Source of the DNA: JAPLUA01 sp964625855 | GTDB taxonomy: Bacteria > Verrucomicrobiota > Verrucomicrobiia > Limisphaerales > UBA8199 | Assembly (NCBI GenBank): GCA_964625855.1 | Contig: CAZVFC010000050.1 | Span: 4,371-68,370, forward strand | DNA: 64,000 bases | Direction of reading: 5' to 3' | Shown: positions 17,176 to 25,853 of the stretch, piece by piece | How positions within the stretch are numbered: the stretch's first letter is position 1 | How the letters are laid out: every line of letters starts with the position of its first letter | Translations under genes and position numbers: made by a program | The notes under the pieces: model-generated | Databases searched by the model: none | Seen by the model: the letters and a program-made list of their open reading frames with translations, nothing else | What the model was told of the DNA's origin: nothing

Positions 17176-18009
17176 GCGGCAACCCAGGCCACTCCACGAT
17201 GCGATTTGTGCACTCACTTGCGGCACGTCCGCAGGCCGCACAAGCGCCGCCGCACCGCGGTTTGGATTCGCCACGGGCTGCGGATAGCCCTGCTGGATGA
17301 CGACGCGGGCACGCGCAACGCCGCTCGCGAAATGGTCCGGGCACAGAGAGACGGCTGGACCCTCATAATCTATAGGCCCCCGCACGCCCCCTGCCAGCCC
17401 CCCACTTCCGCCGAAGCGCCCCACGGAAGCGGACAGGGCGCGGACTCTCTTGCAGGATTGCCCCCCGACATTGCTCTGATCGCCCTGCAAGACTCGGATC
17501 TGCCGGACCTGGCTTGTGTCCGCAAACTCAAAGCGCTTCGCCGTAAGCTTCCGGTAGTGGTGATCAGCGGGCAGTGCAACGAGGAGTCGGTCGCGCGGGC
17601 CTGCATGGCTGGAGCCGACGGCTTTATGATCAAGCCCGTTACTGCCGAAGAGCTTGCCCGCGCCGTGAACGCGGCGGCACAGGAGAGGCCGGCGCTGTGC
17701 CCCGAAGCTGAGAAGGCGGTAATGAATTTCCTGCGCCGCGTAGGCGCATCGCTCTCGTCTCGGGGCTTGACGCGGCGAGAGCAAGAGATCGTGTGCTGCC
17801 TCGCGGAACACCTAAGCGACAAGGAGATTGCCCAGCGCTTGAGGATCGCGCCCAACACGGTGCATGTGCACTTGGGGCGGCTTCTCCGGAAATCGGGCGC
17901 TCATTGCCGCCAGCAGTTGGTTGCGAAATTCCTGGGGGGGGGGCGGGCGAAAAGTAACCCATTTATAACCCCTTTTTGTTATTGGGCTGCTCGGGCACAG
18001 TGGGTGTAA
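17089..18009 (+). CDS. Cassette B: LuxR-type regulator with degenerate receiver domain
   Basis: 306 aa. A receiver-like domain (RIALLDDDAGTRN through GFMIKP) is followed by a LuxR/NarL HTH (LTRREQEIVCCLAEHLSDK, then EIAQRLRIAPNTVHVHLG). The acidic pocket DDD and the conserved Lys (MIKP) are present, but the phospho-accepting Asp position (PDIALIA) is Ala, so it should not be phosphorylated normally. ATG 17089 has AAAGGA 5 nt upstream; a GTG at 17164 marks where similarity to the cassette C regulator becomes continuous. The gene ends in a run of ten G that shifts the last 20 codons relative to the C copy and overlaps the next promoter. Confidence 0.82.
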   Translation: MARAGSLRQGSDGEPRGEKHPPAGGVSGEAATQATPRCDLCTHLRHVRRPHKRRRTAVWIRHGLRIALLDDDAGTRNAAREMVRAQRDGWTLIIYRPPHAPCQPPTSAEAPHGSGQGADSLAGLPPDIALIALQDSDLPDLACVRKLKALRRKLPVVVISGQCNEESVARACMAGADGFMIKPVTAEELARAVNAAAQERPALCPEAEKAVMNFLRRVGASLSSRGLTRREQEIVCCLAEHLSDKEIAQRLRIAPNTVHVHLGRLLRKSGAHCRQQLVAKFLGGGRAKSNPFITPFCYWAARAQWV

Positions 18010-18010
18010 T
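17955..18010 (+). promoter_or_regulatory. Cassette B promoter: double TAACCC box, -35 and -10
   Basis: TAACCC at 17955-17960 and 17966-17971 (11 bp apart), TTGGGC at 17982-17987 and TGTAAT at 18005-18010, with 17 bp between the last two. The second TAACCC lies exactly 39 bp from the -10, as in cassettes C and E. The direct boxes sit just upstream of the -35, where an activator would touch polymerase. Predicted start of transcription is near 18017. Confidence 0.78.
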
Positions 18011-18027
18011 AGCAGCACGCGGACAAT

Positions 18028-19149
18028 ATGGTGCAGGCAATGTCAAAATCGCCAGGCTGCGCATCCCTAATGCATGCGTGCGCCGGATATAGATTCGGAA
18101 CGTTGCTCGCGCTCGCGCCCTTGTTTGTAGCGTACGTCCCTGCCTCGGCCGTTAGTTACTCCGTGAAGGGGCAATTGAGCTATGAATTGCAGAAGCCGAG
18201 TGGCAAGAATCCCGCTCTACTCTGGGCATTTCGCTTGGTGGTTGAGGACTGCAAGTGGAAAATATCCGTATCTGAAGCAAGCGAATCCGAACGCAGGCCT
18301 TACGTGTATCAGTATGACGGCACGAACCTGTCATATCTGGCCTTTGCGCAGTCGCCTGCCAATGGAGACTCCGGGATGGTTGAAGATTCAGAGGTCCCGC
18401 AAATGTGGCTGTCCACTGCCGGTGAATTTGCATGGCTGGCTTTGGCATCCAGTTGCTATTTCGCGAAGGCCACGAATGGCACGGCTCGGTCTTTGTTTGC
18501 ACTGCGTTCGAACTCAGGGCGGGTGCGGCGCTACGAAGTGCCCGTCGTAATTGAACTCGACAAGTTGCCGCCTTGCCTTCCCAAGAGCGTTCGCTACATC
18601 ACAGACCGATTCTTGCTTCTCAAGGAAGACGGTTCCCTCGAGACCAGCTCGATCGCATCGAAGTTCCCATCGCTTGGTGATGCTTTCACCAGTGGAGAGT
18701 TCAGTTCGCATAACTTCACGAATGTGGGCGGCCTCTCACTGCCCACGGCGTTTGAATACCGCGACTATCTCCCAATATCCGACGGCACCGGGTCTGCCGA
18801 GTTGCGTCTCGTCCTGGTGGTCAGAGGCACGGTAAGTGAAGTGGAGGCAAACGCGGCTGCCATAGACCTGTCACTGGGTTCCAGAAGAATCTACATACAG
18901 GATCTTCGCGTGCAAACGCCTCAGACGCTGGTTGCTGTTACCAATGACGCGCTCCCGCAAACCAATGCCCCCAGTGTCCTCAGGGCACAGAAGAAAGCGG
19001 AACGCGTATTGAAGCACGCCGCGGCACGGCAAGCGTATAACGACGAGGGAACTACTGCACGGCGAAGACTCGTCGTCGCTGCAATTGTCATCTCCTCAAT
19101 CGCATTTGGGCTTCTGCTCGTGGCCGGCGCGAGGAGAGCGAGGCAGTAA
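18028..19149 (+). CDS. Cassette B: membrane-anchored ectodomain protein
   Basis: 373 aa (an ATG at 18040 is an alternative start). Signal peptide (RFGTLLALAPLFVAYVPASA), a predicted beta-rich outside domain, and one C-terminal helix (LVVAAIVISSIAFGLLLVAG) with basic tail RRARQ. Family marks: AWLALASSCYF in the middle and FTNVGGLSLP at 230-239, followed by QDLRV. Same family as the outside part of the cassette A sigma fusion and of C, D and E. No known domain recognised. Lies behind its own regulator and a conserved promoter and 33 nt before its Cys-rich partner. Confidence 0.8.
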   Translation: MVQAMSKSPGCASLMHACAGYRFGTLLALAPLFVAYVPASAVSYSVKGQLSYELQKPSGKNPALLWAFRLVVEDCKWKISVSEASESERRPYVYQYDGTNLSYLAFAQSPANGDSGMVEDSEVPQMWLSTAGEFAWLALASSCYFAKATNGTARSLFALRSNSGRVRRYEVPVVIELDKLPPCLPKSVRYITDRFLLLKEDGSLETSSIASKFPSLGDAFTSGEFSSHNFTNVGGLSLPTAFEYRDYLPISDGTGSAELRLVLVVRGTVSEVEANAAAIDLSLGSRRIYIQDLRVQTPQTLVAVTNDALPQTNAPSVLRAQKKAERVLKHAAARQAYNDEGTTARRRLVVAAIVISSIAFGLLLVAGARRARQ

Positions 19150-19182
19150 AGCAAAACGTGGACAGAGAACACTACATAAGGC

Positions 19183-19545
19183 ATGAAAACACCGAAGCAT
19201 GTTATCACACAGGTGAGTTTAGCAGTGGCAACAGCGGCAACCCTGCTGGGGTTCGACTGCGGCGTGACAATCTTGAGTTACGATAGCCAGCAGTTCGCCG
19301 TCTGCAAGGACGGCATCGGAACCTGTTCCTATATCAAATACACACCGACCTGCACGTACTGTGGCATCACCATCCCTATCAATCCGAACGATGCATGTCA
19401 GCAGGACGGATCCTATGAGATCGAAACCCAGCTCATGATATATGGCAATTGCAGCAATGGTGTGTGCGGTGCTGGGCGCCCCGAAGGTATGCCGGGGACA
19501 AAGACCTGCTACTACTGCAGCGACGAATATAACTGCGGCTCATAG
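19183..19545 (+). CDS. Cassette B: small secreted cysteine-rich protein
   Basis: 120 aa with a hydrophobic leader (VSLAVATAATLLGFDC) and 11 Cys, including CTYCGI and the C-terminal TCYYCSDEYNCGS that echoes the cassette A peptide. Probably exported and disulfide-rich. No family recognised. Position directly behind the ectodomain gene is the same in all five cassettes. Confidence 0.72.
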   Translation: MKTPKHVITQVSLAVATAATLLGFDCGVTILSYDSQQFAVCKDGIGTCSYIKYTPTCTYCGITIPINPNDACQQDGSYEIETQLMIYGNCSNGVCGAGRPEGMPGTKTCYYCSDEYNCGS

Positions 19546-19937
19546 TACTAAGAAGCCCAGGATAAGAGCCCGAGAGCCAAAAGCGAGAGGCAGGCGCGGG
19601 CGAAGGCCACAACCGAGCGGATGGTGTGGGTGCTGGAGCCCGCATTCATCGGGAAGTGCCCGATACGGGCTTGGGGCGGTTTGGGCATCTTCGCTGCCAC
19701 TGCCGTGAGGTTCGCCTGCGGCCGGATGACTCTGATTGGCTTCATGCTCTCGCCCCTCTCCTGGTGGAACGATCTCTTTGTGAACGTGCCTCTCGCCATC
19801 GCCTTTGCCTGGCTGGTCAGTTGGTTCCACAAGCCGGCCTTCACCGCCGCCCTGGTGCTCGGTTACTGGCTGAGGAAAGCTCACGTTCCGACCTAACCGG
19901 TCAGTCAAGGCGAGAGAAACACCCTCCCGCCGGCGGG
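19546..19937. other. Chimeric spacer between cassettes B and C
   Basis: 392 bp made of a gene fragment (19727-19896, listed separately), and the last part of the dispersed repeat (19912-19946). No intact gene seen. Confidence 0.6.
19727..19896 (+). pseudogene. Truncated copy of the small membrane protein at 34820
   Basis: Translation MTLIGFMLSPLSWWNDLFV, then NVPLAIAFAWLVSWFHKPAF, is nearly identical to residues 12-60 of the intact gene at 34820-35188, at DNA level as well, but diverges after YWL and stops after 16 more nt of coding. The intact gene lies just behind cassette E, so this fragment shows that a cassette edge was copied together with its neighbour. Confidence 0.85.
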
Positions 19938-20726
19938 GTGAGCGGCGAAGCGGCAACCCAGGCCACTCCACGATGCGATTTGTGCACTCACTTGCGGCAC
20001 GTCCGCAGGCCGCACAAGCGCCGCCGCACCGCGGTTTGGATTCGCCACGGGCTGCGGATAGCCCTGCTGGATGACGACGCGGGCACGCGCAACGCCGCTC
20101 ACGAAATGGTCCGGGCACAGAGAGACGGCTGGACCCTCATAATCTATAAGCCCTCGCACGCCCCCTGCCAGCCCCCCACTTTCGACGAAGCGCCCCACGG
20201 AAGCGGACAGGGCGCGGACTCTCTTGCAGGATTGCCGCCTGACATCGCCCTGATCGGCCTGCGGGGTTTCGACCAGTCGGGCCTCGCTTGTGTCCGCAAA
20301 CTCAAAGCGCTTCGCCGTGATCTTCCGGTAGTGGTGATCAGCGGGCGGTGCGGCGAGGAGTCGGTCGTGCGGTGCTGCATGGCTGGAGCCGACGGTCTCC
20401 TGACCGCTCCCATTGCCAGTGAACAACTCGCCCGCGCAGTGCGTTCGGCCGTGGCCGGAAGACCGGCGCTGTGCGTGGAAGCCGAGCAAGCGGTAATTGA
20501 TTTTCTGCACCACGTCGGCGCAGCGCTCTCCTCTCGTGGCCTGACTCGGCGAGAGCAACAGATCGTGTGCTGCCTCGCGGAACACCTAACCGACAAGGAG
20601 ATTTCCGAGCGCTTGGGGATCGCGCCCAACACGGTGCATGTACGCTTGGGGCGGCTTCTTCGGAAATCGGGCACCCACAGCCGCAAGGAGTTGGTGGTGA
20701 AATTCCTGGGGGGGGACGAAAGGTAA
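19938..20726 (+). CDS. Cassette C: LuxR-type regulator with degenerate receiver domain
   Basis: 262 aa from GTG 19938, the point where similarity with the cassette B regulator is continuous; the true start is uncertain because upstream DNA is chimeric. Receiver-like half begins RIALLDDDAGTRN. The phospho-Asp position reads PDIALIG (Gly) and the conserved Lys is lost too (LLTAP), a stronger decay than in B. The HTH is complete: LTRREQQIVCCLAEHLTDK, then EISERLGIAPNTVHVRLG. The 3' end holds eight G, and its TAA stop is the first TAA of the double TAACCC promoter box. Probably a phosphorylation-independent activator of its own cassette; inference. Confidence 0.82.
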   Translation: MSGEAATQATPRCDLCTHLRHVRRPHKRRRTAVWIRHGLRIALLDDDAGTRNAAHEMVRAQRDGWTLIIYKPSHAPCQPPTFDEAPHGSGQGADSLAGLPPDIALIGLRGFDQSGLACVRKLKALRRDLPVVVISGRCGEESVVRCCMAGADGLLTAPIASEQLARAVRSAVAGRPALCVEAEQAVIDFLHHVGAALSSRGLTRREQQIVCCLAEHLTDKEISERLGIAPNTVHVRLGRLLRKSGTHSRKELVVKFLGGDER

Positions 20727-20779
20727 CCCATTTATAACCCTTTTTTGTTATTGGACTGCTCGGCGACAGGGCGTGTAAT
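20724..20779 (+). promoter_or_regulatory. Cassette C promoter: double TAACCC box, -35 and -10
   Basis: TAACCC at 20724-20729 and 20735-20740, TTGGAC at 20751-20756, TGTAAT at 20774-20779. All distances are identical to cassettes B and E (11, 39 and 17 bp). Expected start of transcription near 20786. Confidence 0.8.
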
Positions 20780-20902
20780 GGCGATGTTGAAATGGTATGG
20801 GAAAGCTCAAGGCCGGTAGAGTGGCCAACTCCAACGCATGGAAAAGCTTGGGGCCAACTGGTCTCATTGTCTTTTGTGACCCTTTTAAGAGAAAAGGCTG
20901 AG

Positions 20903-22060
20903 ATGAGGAGCAGATCGCCCGCAAGCACTCACGGCAGCCTGCTCGCTAGCGGGCTTTGCTGTCTGGCGGTGTTGCTGCCTGCTGGGTTCGCTGGTGCGCG
21001 GATCTGTTTTGAGATCAGCGGAACGTGCAAATCGACCTCATGGAGCCGAGACGGCGAGCAGTCCCAACCGTTCTCGTACCCATTCCGACTGCGCGTGCGT
21101 GAGAGGACGTGGTCAATGCACGTCGATAATCTGAGCGCGAGTTACACCAAGAAGGGGGGAATTGATTCTCGCGACCTGGCTTACGATGGGAAGGACCTCT
21201 TTAACGCCGGCCATGTGCCCGATCCGGAGGCCACCGTCGAGGCATACGGACTGCCCAGGATGGCTGGGTTGGCGGCTTACGATACGGTCGCGATGGCCCG
21301 AACTACCCCCTTCCCGGACTTTGCAAGCCCGGTTGAGAAGGTGCTGTGGCTGGCATTTTGCACTGCCGAGCATCCGCCGCTGACGGCCACGAACCTTCCG
21401 GCTGTCACGGCATTACTTCAGCACACAAATCTTAGCGCCGTCGCAGCCGACTACTTCCAGACAAGCCCCCGTCTCCTGAAGAGCCTTAGAATCTCGGTAA
21501 AAGGCATGCAGGTGCCAGCCCCACGCGACAAGTCCGGGCTGACCTTTGTCCGACTGCCCGCGCCGTTGGCGGGCGGCTACGTCGCTCTCGAGTTCGAGGC
21601 CTCATCACCAACAAACGTTGGTCCGGGCCTTGTGATACCGCAGCGTGTAGTGGTGTCTTCCTTCATGCCCGATTTATGGGCCAAGCCGCCGAGGACATAC
21701 CTGGGGACGCGGATCGACGTTTCGGTGGCCGCCGCTGGCACGGCGCCAGAACCAGTCACCCCGCCAGAGCTGCCTGGCGTAGCTAACATTGTGGACGCGA
21801 GATTCACGGACAGGAGAGGCATGTCATTCCATTACGAGGAGACCAACGCCACGTGGGTAGCCCGCACTGCCCCTGACCCGGTCAAGTCGTTGGAGGGCAA
21901 GCGGAGGGTGCCGGTCGTCAAGGGTCCAGCCCGGTCTTCAGACCGCCGAGGAGGCCTTGTGTGGCTTGTCCTCGCGGCGTTCCTGGCCCCCGGGCTCTTC
22001 TTCGTGAGGGACTTGCTTCGCAAGTTCCGAACCAAGAATAACACCCCAGACCGCCAATAG
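20903..22060 (+). CDS. Cassette C: membrane-anchored ectodomain protein
   Basis: 385 aa from ATG 20903, which gives a normal signal peptide (GSLLASGLCCLAVLLPAGFAGA); the frame is open to 20792. The outside domain shows LWLAFCTAEHP and the shortened motif TNVGPGLVIP at 237-246, then VDARF. A C-terminal helix (LVWLVLAAFLAPGLFFV) ends with a basic tail (RDLLRKFRTKN). Divergent member of the same family as B, D and E. It lies 31 nt before its Cys-rich partner. Confidence 0.8.
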   Translation: MRSRSPASTHGSLLASGLCCLAVLLPAGFAGARICFEISGTCKSTSWSRDGEQSQPFSYPFRLRVRERTWSMHVDNLSASYTKKGGIDSRDLAYDGKDLFNAGHVPDPEATVEAYGLPRMAGLAAYDTVAMARTTPFPDFASPVEKVLWLAFCTAEHPPLTATNLPAVTALLQHTNLSAVAADYFQTSPRLLKSLRISVKGMQVPAPRDKSGLTFVRLPAPLAGGYVALEFEASSPTNVGPGLVIPQRVVVSSFMPDLWAKPPRTYLGTRIDVSVAAAGTAPEPVTPPELPGVANIVDARFTDRRGMSFHYEETNATWVARTAPDPVKSLEGKRRVPVVKGPARSSDRRGGLVWLVLAAFLAPGLFFVRDLLRKFRTKNNTPDRQ

Positions 22061-22091
22061 CACACAGCAAATAGCATACATACATTCATAT

Positions 22092-22529
22092 ATGAAAGGA
22101 TACAGCAAGAAGTTCGGATCGGTTATGAAGGCCAGCATCATCGCTTCAGCCTGCATACTGGCTACGTGCAAAACGCTAAGCTATCAATGCCGGATGCAGC
22201 CATACGACATCTCTCAGAGGCCTCCAAAGCAAGGCGAAAACAACGAAGCGTGCCCGGAGTCATGCTATTTCTATCAAGCTTGGGCCGGAACCTCTTGCGA
22301 AGGGTCACAGACGCCCTATGCGTATTGTGATACCGTAGACGCGCAAGGCAAGCCGTGCTGGAGCCAAGGGGGTGTGCAACAGTGGAATGGCCAATGTTTG
22401 CTATGGGGGACAGGATTCTATATTTGCATTGTAGACCTGATGAGGATGCCTGATTTCCAGGGCATTGGTAAGGTCCCAGCGGTCTGCGACTCTGGCTATG
22501 ATGCCGAGATCTGCCCGGAGCCGGCGTGA
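22092..22529 (+). CDS. Cassette C: small secreted cysteine-rich protein
   Basis: 145 aa (a start at the second Met, MKASIIASACILATC, is possible). Hydrophobic leader followed by about 10 Cys, with CPESCYFYQAWAGTSC and two Trp-Gly rich loops, ending EICPEPA. No family recognised. Longest of the five peptides. Confidence 0.7.
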   Translation: MKGYSKKFGSVMKASIIASACILATCKTLSYQCRMQPYDISQRPPKQGENNEACPESCYFYQAWAGTSCEGSQTPYAYCDTVDAQGKPCWSQGGVQQWNGQCLLWGTGFYICIVDLMRMPDFQGIGKVPAVCDSGYDAEICPEPA

Positions 22530-22840
22530 GCGAAGGGGCCCGGCCCTAACTGAGCCGCTGATGGGACCCATGCGGCAGCAGGCTCCGCAAGTGGTGAAGC
22601 GATGGAGCCCTTGGTTGCGAGACTCTGCGCCCGATGTGAGAGCGACCCCGGCCTCTGCTGTTTACCAATGATGATGTTTGCGTCACGCCGTGCGGAGGTT
22701 CACAGGTTCTGCGGCGAGACCGCCCCTGCGTTCCAGCGTTGCGGCGGCGTGTAAGCGAAGCCGTGACAGTGCGTGAGGCAGCGGGATGGTAGGAGCGGTC
22801 CAGGGACGAGCCTCGCCGTGGTTGAGACGAGAATAGAAGA
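22530..22840. other. 311-bp spacer behind cassette C
   Basis: No supported gene, terminator or promoter. Short frames on the minus strand are not convincing. Confidence 0.5.
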
Positions 22841-23347
22841 ATGAGCAACGGTCAAAAGCGCGGGATTCACGAGGCGCTGGAGCTATGGTTTGTGATGTCC
22901 GCAGGTGTGGTGCTGGCCATCACGGGACTGGCCAAGGCTTTCAGTGCGATCGGCCCGGCACGCGCCTTGGACACAGCCGACCCGCTGATCGGTATACCTT
23001 TCCGCCAACTCCTGTTGCTGGTCGGCCTGGCTGAGTTGCTCATTAGCTTTTTCTGCCTTTTTACCGACAATCGGCGGTTCAGTCTGCTGGCCGTCGCCTG
23101 GATTTCCACGAACTTCCTTGTGTATCGGCTCGGCCTCTGGTTCATCGGCTGGCATCGTCCTTGTGGATGCATGGGGAGCCTGGCCGGCGTGCTCCACCTG
23201 TCGGACAAGGCCGCCGACAACATCATGAAAGGAGTCCTGCTCTACCTGCTTGCGGGGAGCTACCTGCTGTTGTTGTTGCAGTGGCGTCGGGCGCGGCGCC
23301 TGGCGGTGCCGCCAGCCTGCGAGAAGGTACCGGAGATGGTCTCTTGA
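22841..23347 (+). CDS. MauE/DoxX-like four-helix membrane protein
   Basis: 168 aa with four hydrophobic helices (AGVVLAITGLAKAF, LLLLVGLAELLISFFCLF, a third at VAWISTNFLVYRLGLWFI, and MKGVLLYLLAGSYLLLLL). Between helices 3 and 4 lies HRPCGCMGSL, a CxC pair at the membrane surface. MauE relatives handle disulfide or thiol redox, so a role in folding the neighbouring Cys-rich exported proteins is conceivable, but this is inference. Its TGA overlaps the TTG of the pseudopilin gene. Confidence 0.72.
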   Translation: MSNGQKRGIHEALELWFVMSAGVVLAITGLAKAFSAIGPARALDTADPLIGIPFRQLLLLVGLAELLISFFCLFTDNRRFSLLAVAWISTNFLVYRLGLWFIGWHRPCGCMGSLAGVLHLSDKAADNIMKGVLLYLLAGSYLLLLLQWRRARRLAVPPACEKVPEMVS

Positions 23348-24105
23348 GGCAAAGGAACACAGCGGCGCGCAGGCACGCCCGGGCGTTCACCCTGATTGAA
23401 TTGCTCGTGGTCATCGCGATCATCAGCATTCTCGCGGCGCTGCTGCTGCCGGCGCTGGCCCGGGCGAAGGAGAAATCGAAGCGGGTTCACTGCCTCAACA
23501 ACCTGCGGCAGCTCGGGTTGAGCAGCAAGATGTATGCGGACGACCATCACGGCCATCTCAGTGCCCCGACCTGGTGGAAGGTGCCGGACACGACGGATTC
23601 GGATCGCGACTCCACCGATGACGATATGACGTGGCTCTATCCGCACTACCTCAAGGGACCGGCCACATTCCTTTGTCCCGGCACACGGCACTTCATCAAC
23701 CTGAGCAACAGGATTGCCAAGCCCGACGGCACCGAGGTGCCGCGCGATCTGGTTTTCATTGCCACCCGAAAGGGGGCGGAGGGAATGAGCTACGAGGTGC
23801 TCGGGAATTTCCGCGGGGACCTGGGGCCGAAGAAGACGGAGACAACCATTCTCAATCACACGCTGCGGCGGTTTGCGCCGGCAGCGGAGAAGCGGAAGGT
23901 AGGCCCAGTGGATATCTTCCTCATGGTGGATGCGGACGATTCCACAAACCCACAGGACCTCAACAACGTTCCCGACTGGCCCGATGACAACCACGCGAGC
24001 GAGGGAGGAAACATGAGCTTCTGCGACGGGCATGCCCGGTGGGTGCTCCAGCGCCAATGGAAGAGCGTTTGGAACATGTCGCAGGACAACGCCATGCCGC
24101 CCTGA
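23344..24105 (+). CDS. Type II-secretion-like pseudopilin (prepilin N-terminus)
   Basis: 253 aa from TTG 23344 (TTGA overlap with the previous gene). The N-terminal FTLIELLVVIAIISILAALL is the prepilin cleavage and assembly helix, followed by PALARAKEKSKRVHCLNNLRQ, typical of Verrucomicrobia/Planctomycetes pseudopilins. The C-terminus has the usual NHASEGGNMSFCDGHARWV motif. These proteins are abundant in the phylum and presumed to assemble at the cell surface. Confidence 0.88.
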   Translation: MRQRNTAARRHARAFTLIELLVVIAIISILAALLLPALARAKEKSKRVHCLNNLRQLGLSSKMYADDHHGHLSAPTWWKVPDTTDSDRDSTDDDMTWLYPHYLKGPATFLCPGTRHFINLSNRIAKPDGTEVPRDLVFIATRKGAEGMSYEVLGNFRGDLGPKKTETTILNHTLRRFAPAAEKRKVGPVDIFLMVDADDSTNPQDLNNVPDWPDDNHASEGGNMSFCDGHARWVLQRQWKSVWNMSQDNAMPP

Positions 24106-24116
24106 GGAGAACCCGG

Positions 24117-25850
24117 ATGCGCGAACCAAACAGACTACCGTGGACCCCCAGCCGGCGGGAGCCTGCGGCGCGGAAGCGAATTCTTGCCGCCGTGGCCGTG
24201 ATAGCGGTGGTGCTGGGGTGGCGGCTGGTGGTGTATGCCAAGGGGCGGCACCTGCAGCACATTGGCCGTGAGTTGGTGGCGGTGAATATGCTGGTGAAGT
24301 ACCCCGTGCCCAACAACGCCGGCAGCCAGATGTTATTCGCCCAGAGCACGGACCAGGGCGTCGGCCTCTACCTGCTCAACATCGCGTCGGGCAAACGCGA
24401 GACGGTCTATGAGCTGCCGGAAGGGCGCATCCTGAGCGGGAGCCTGTTGCTCCTGGACTGGGCGCCGGATGATACCATGCTGGCCTACGCGAAGCCTGTA
24501 AAAGGCAAGAAGCAGCAGGTGGTCCTTTGTAGTTCCTTGGCCGCGGTCAAGGTGGGCTCGCTGACGGTAGTGGGCTTGATCAAGGAATTCCGCTGGTTGT
24601 CGCCGGGGGCTTTCGCCTACTTGAACAACGCCAATGATATCTACGTGGCCGCCCGCGACTCGCACGGCAAATGGGCACAAACCCACGAGTTCAAGAATGT
24701 CACCAGTCCGCCGGTGACCCACTTCTCGGCCCTGTCCGCAACTGCGCTGGCGTGGAAACAGTCGGGGGGGATCTGGACGCTGGACCTGGCCCGTGGCCGG
24801 GCCGAGCCGCTGTGGAAGCCCGAAACCAACCACCTGGTCAGTGCTTACTTCTCGAACGAGAAGGGGAAGTTGATTGTGAGCGCCAGGAACCGGGACCTCA
24901 GTTATGAGATTCTCTCTCTGGACCCCCAAACGCGCGCGGCTTACGCGCTGGGCAAGGTCTCCGAGCCGAACATCAGCAAGGTGAACTGGGTCAATGCCGG
25001 AAACGGTTTCGCCTTCCAGTGCGCCGACCATTGGGGGGATTCCTTGTCCTTGCGGGGCAGGGAGTCCGAGGAGCAGGCGAGGTTGTTTTCGGCAGGCGAG
25101 GTTATTGATTTCAAGGCCCGGCGTGACAAGGTCTTCATCTACGGCAGCGAGGGAAACGAGCCCCCGGGGATATGGGAATACAACGTCGGGACGCGAGCGA
25201 TGCGGTGTTTGGTGGCCTCGACGCAAAGGCCATTCACTTTCGCCAAAGCCATCCGGCACAGCTCGGGCACGCTCACCAACGGCAGTCGCATCATCACCTA
25301 TCAGCTCTGGGCGCCGTCTCACATCCCGAAGGGGAAGCGCCTTCCGCTCATTCTGGGCCAGACTCCCTACCGGTGGAATGCGTATCCATACCTGGCCGCT
25401 GCGGCGGGCTGCCAGTTTGTCACCGTCAACCGGAAGAGCTGGGAAGACGGGATCGAGCACTGGGAGGAGGATGTGCTGGCTGTTCAAGCCGAGTTTGCCA
25501 GGAGGCCGGCGGTTGACCCCAAGCGCCTCTATCTGTATGGGCACAGCGCCGAGACCGTCCCGATCAGCAGCCTGGCCGCAAGCCGGCCCGAGCTGTGGAA
25601 AGGGGCGCTGATCCCGAGCCCGGCCGCGCTGCCCGACTTGCGAAGCTGCCGGCTCTCCGCCCTCCTGATTGACGCGGCCGAGCTTGACCCCGGGCAGGCA
25701 GAACGGCTGTCTGCCTACCAGGCTGAAGCCGCCAAAGCGGGCGTGGGGGTGAAGCTGGTGCTTCACCCCAAGGCCCGGCACACCTCATGGTCCAGGTCAA
25801 CGGAAAAGGCCAAGGTGGAAGAACTCGCCGGGTTTCTCTCGGCCCAATAA
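24117..25850 (+). CDS. Membrane-anchored S9-like peptidase / alpha-beta hydrolase with propeller
   Basis: 577 aa from ATG 24117 (GAGGAG at good distance). One N-terminal helix (ILAAVAVIAVVLGWRLVV), then a TolB/propeller-like region (repeats such as LYLLNIASGKRE, IWTLDLARGRAE, IWEYNVGTRAM) and a C-terminal alpha/beta-hydrolase fold. The nucleophile elbow reads LYGHSAETVP, so the usual GxSxG second Gly is Glu; Asp in IDAAELDPG and His in KARHTSW complete a plausible triad. It resembles prolyl oligopeptidase relatives. The peptide in front starts 12 nt after the pseudopilin stop. Confidence 0.7.
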   Translation: MREPNRLPWTPSRREPAARKRILAAVAVIAVVLGWRLVVYAKGRHLQHIGRELVAVNMLVKYPVPNNAGSQMLFAQSTDQGVGLYLLNIASGKRETVYELPEGRILSGSLLLLDWAPDDTMLAYAKPVKGKKQQVVLCSSLAAVKVGSLTVVGLIKEFRWLSPGAFAYLNNANDIYVAARDSHGKWAQTHEFKNVTSPPVTHFSALSATALAWKQSGGIWTLDLARGRAEPLWKPETNHLVSAYFSNEKGKLIVSARNRDLSYEILSLDPQTRAAYALGKVSEPNISKVNWVNAGNGFAFQCADHWGDSLSLRGRESEEQARLFSAGEVIDFKARRDKVFIYGSEGNEPPGIWEYNVGTRAMRCLVASTQRPFTFAKAIRHSSGTLTNGSRIITYQLWAPSHIPKGKRLPLILGQTPYRWNAYPYLAAAAGCQFVTVNRKSWEDGIEHWEEDVLAVQAEFARRPAVDPKRLYLYGHSAETVPISSLAASRPELWKGALIPSPAALPDLRSCRLSALLIDAAELDPGQAERLSAYQAEAAKAGVGVKLVLHPKARHTSWSRSTEKAKVEELAGFLSAQ

Positions 25851-25853
25851 CTC

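Noticed and set aside
19626..19937. 104-codon N-terminal extension of the cassette C regulator
   Set aside because: This stretch is another frame of the truncated membrane-protein copy at 19727, so it is not ancestral regulator sequence.
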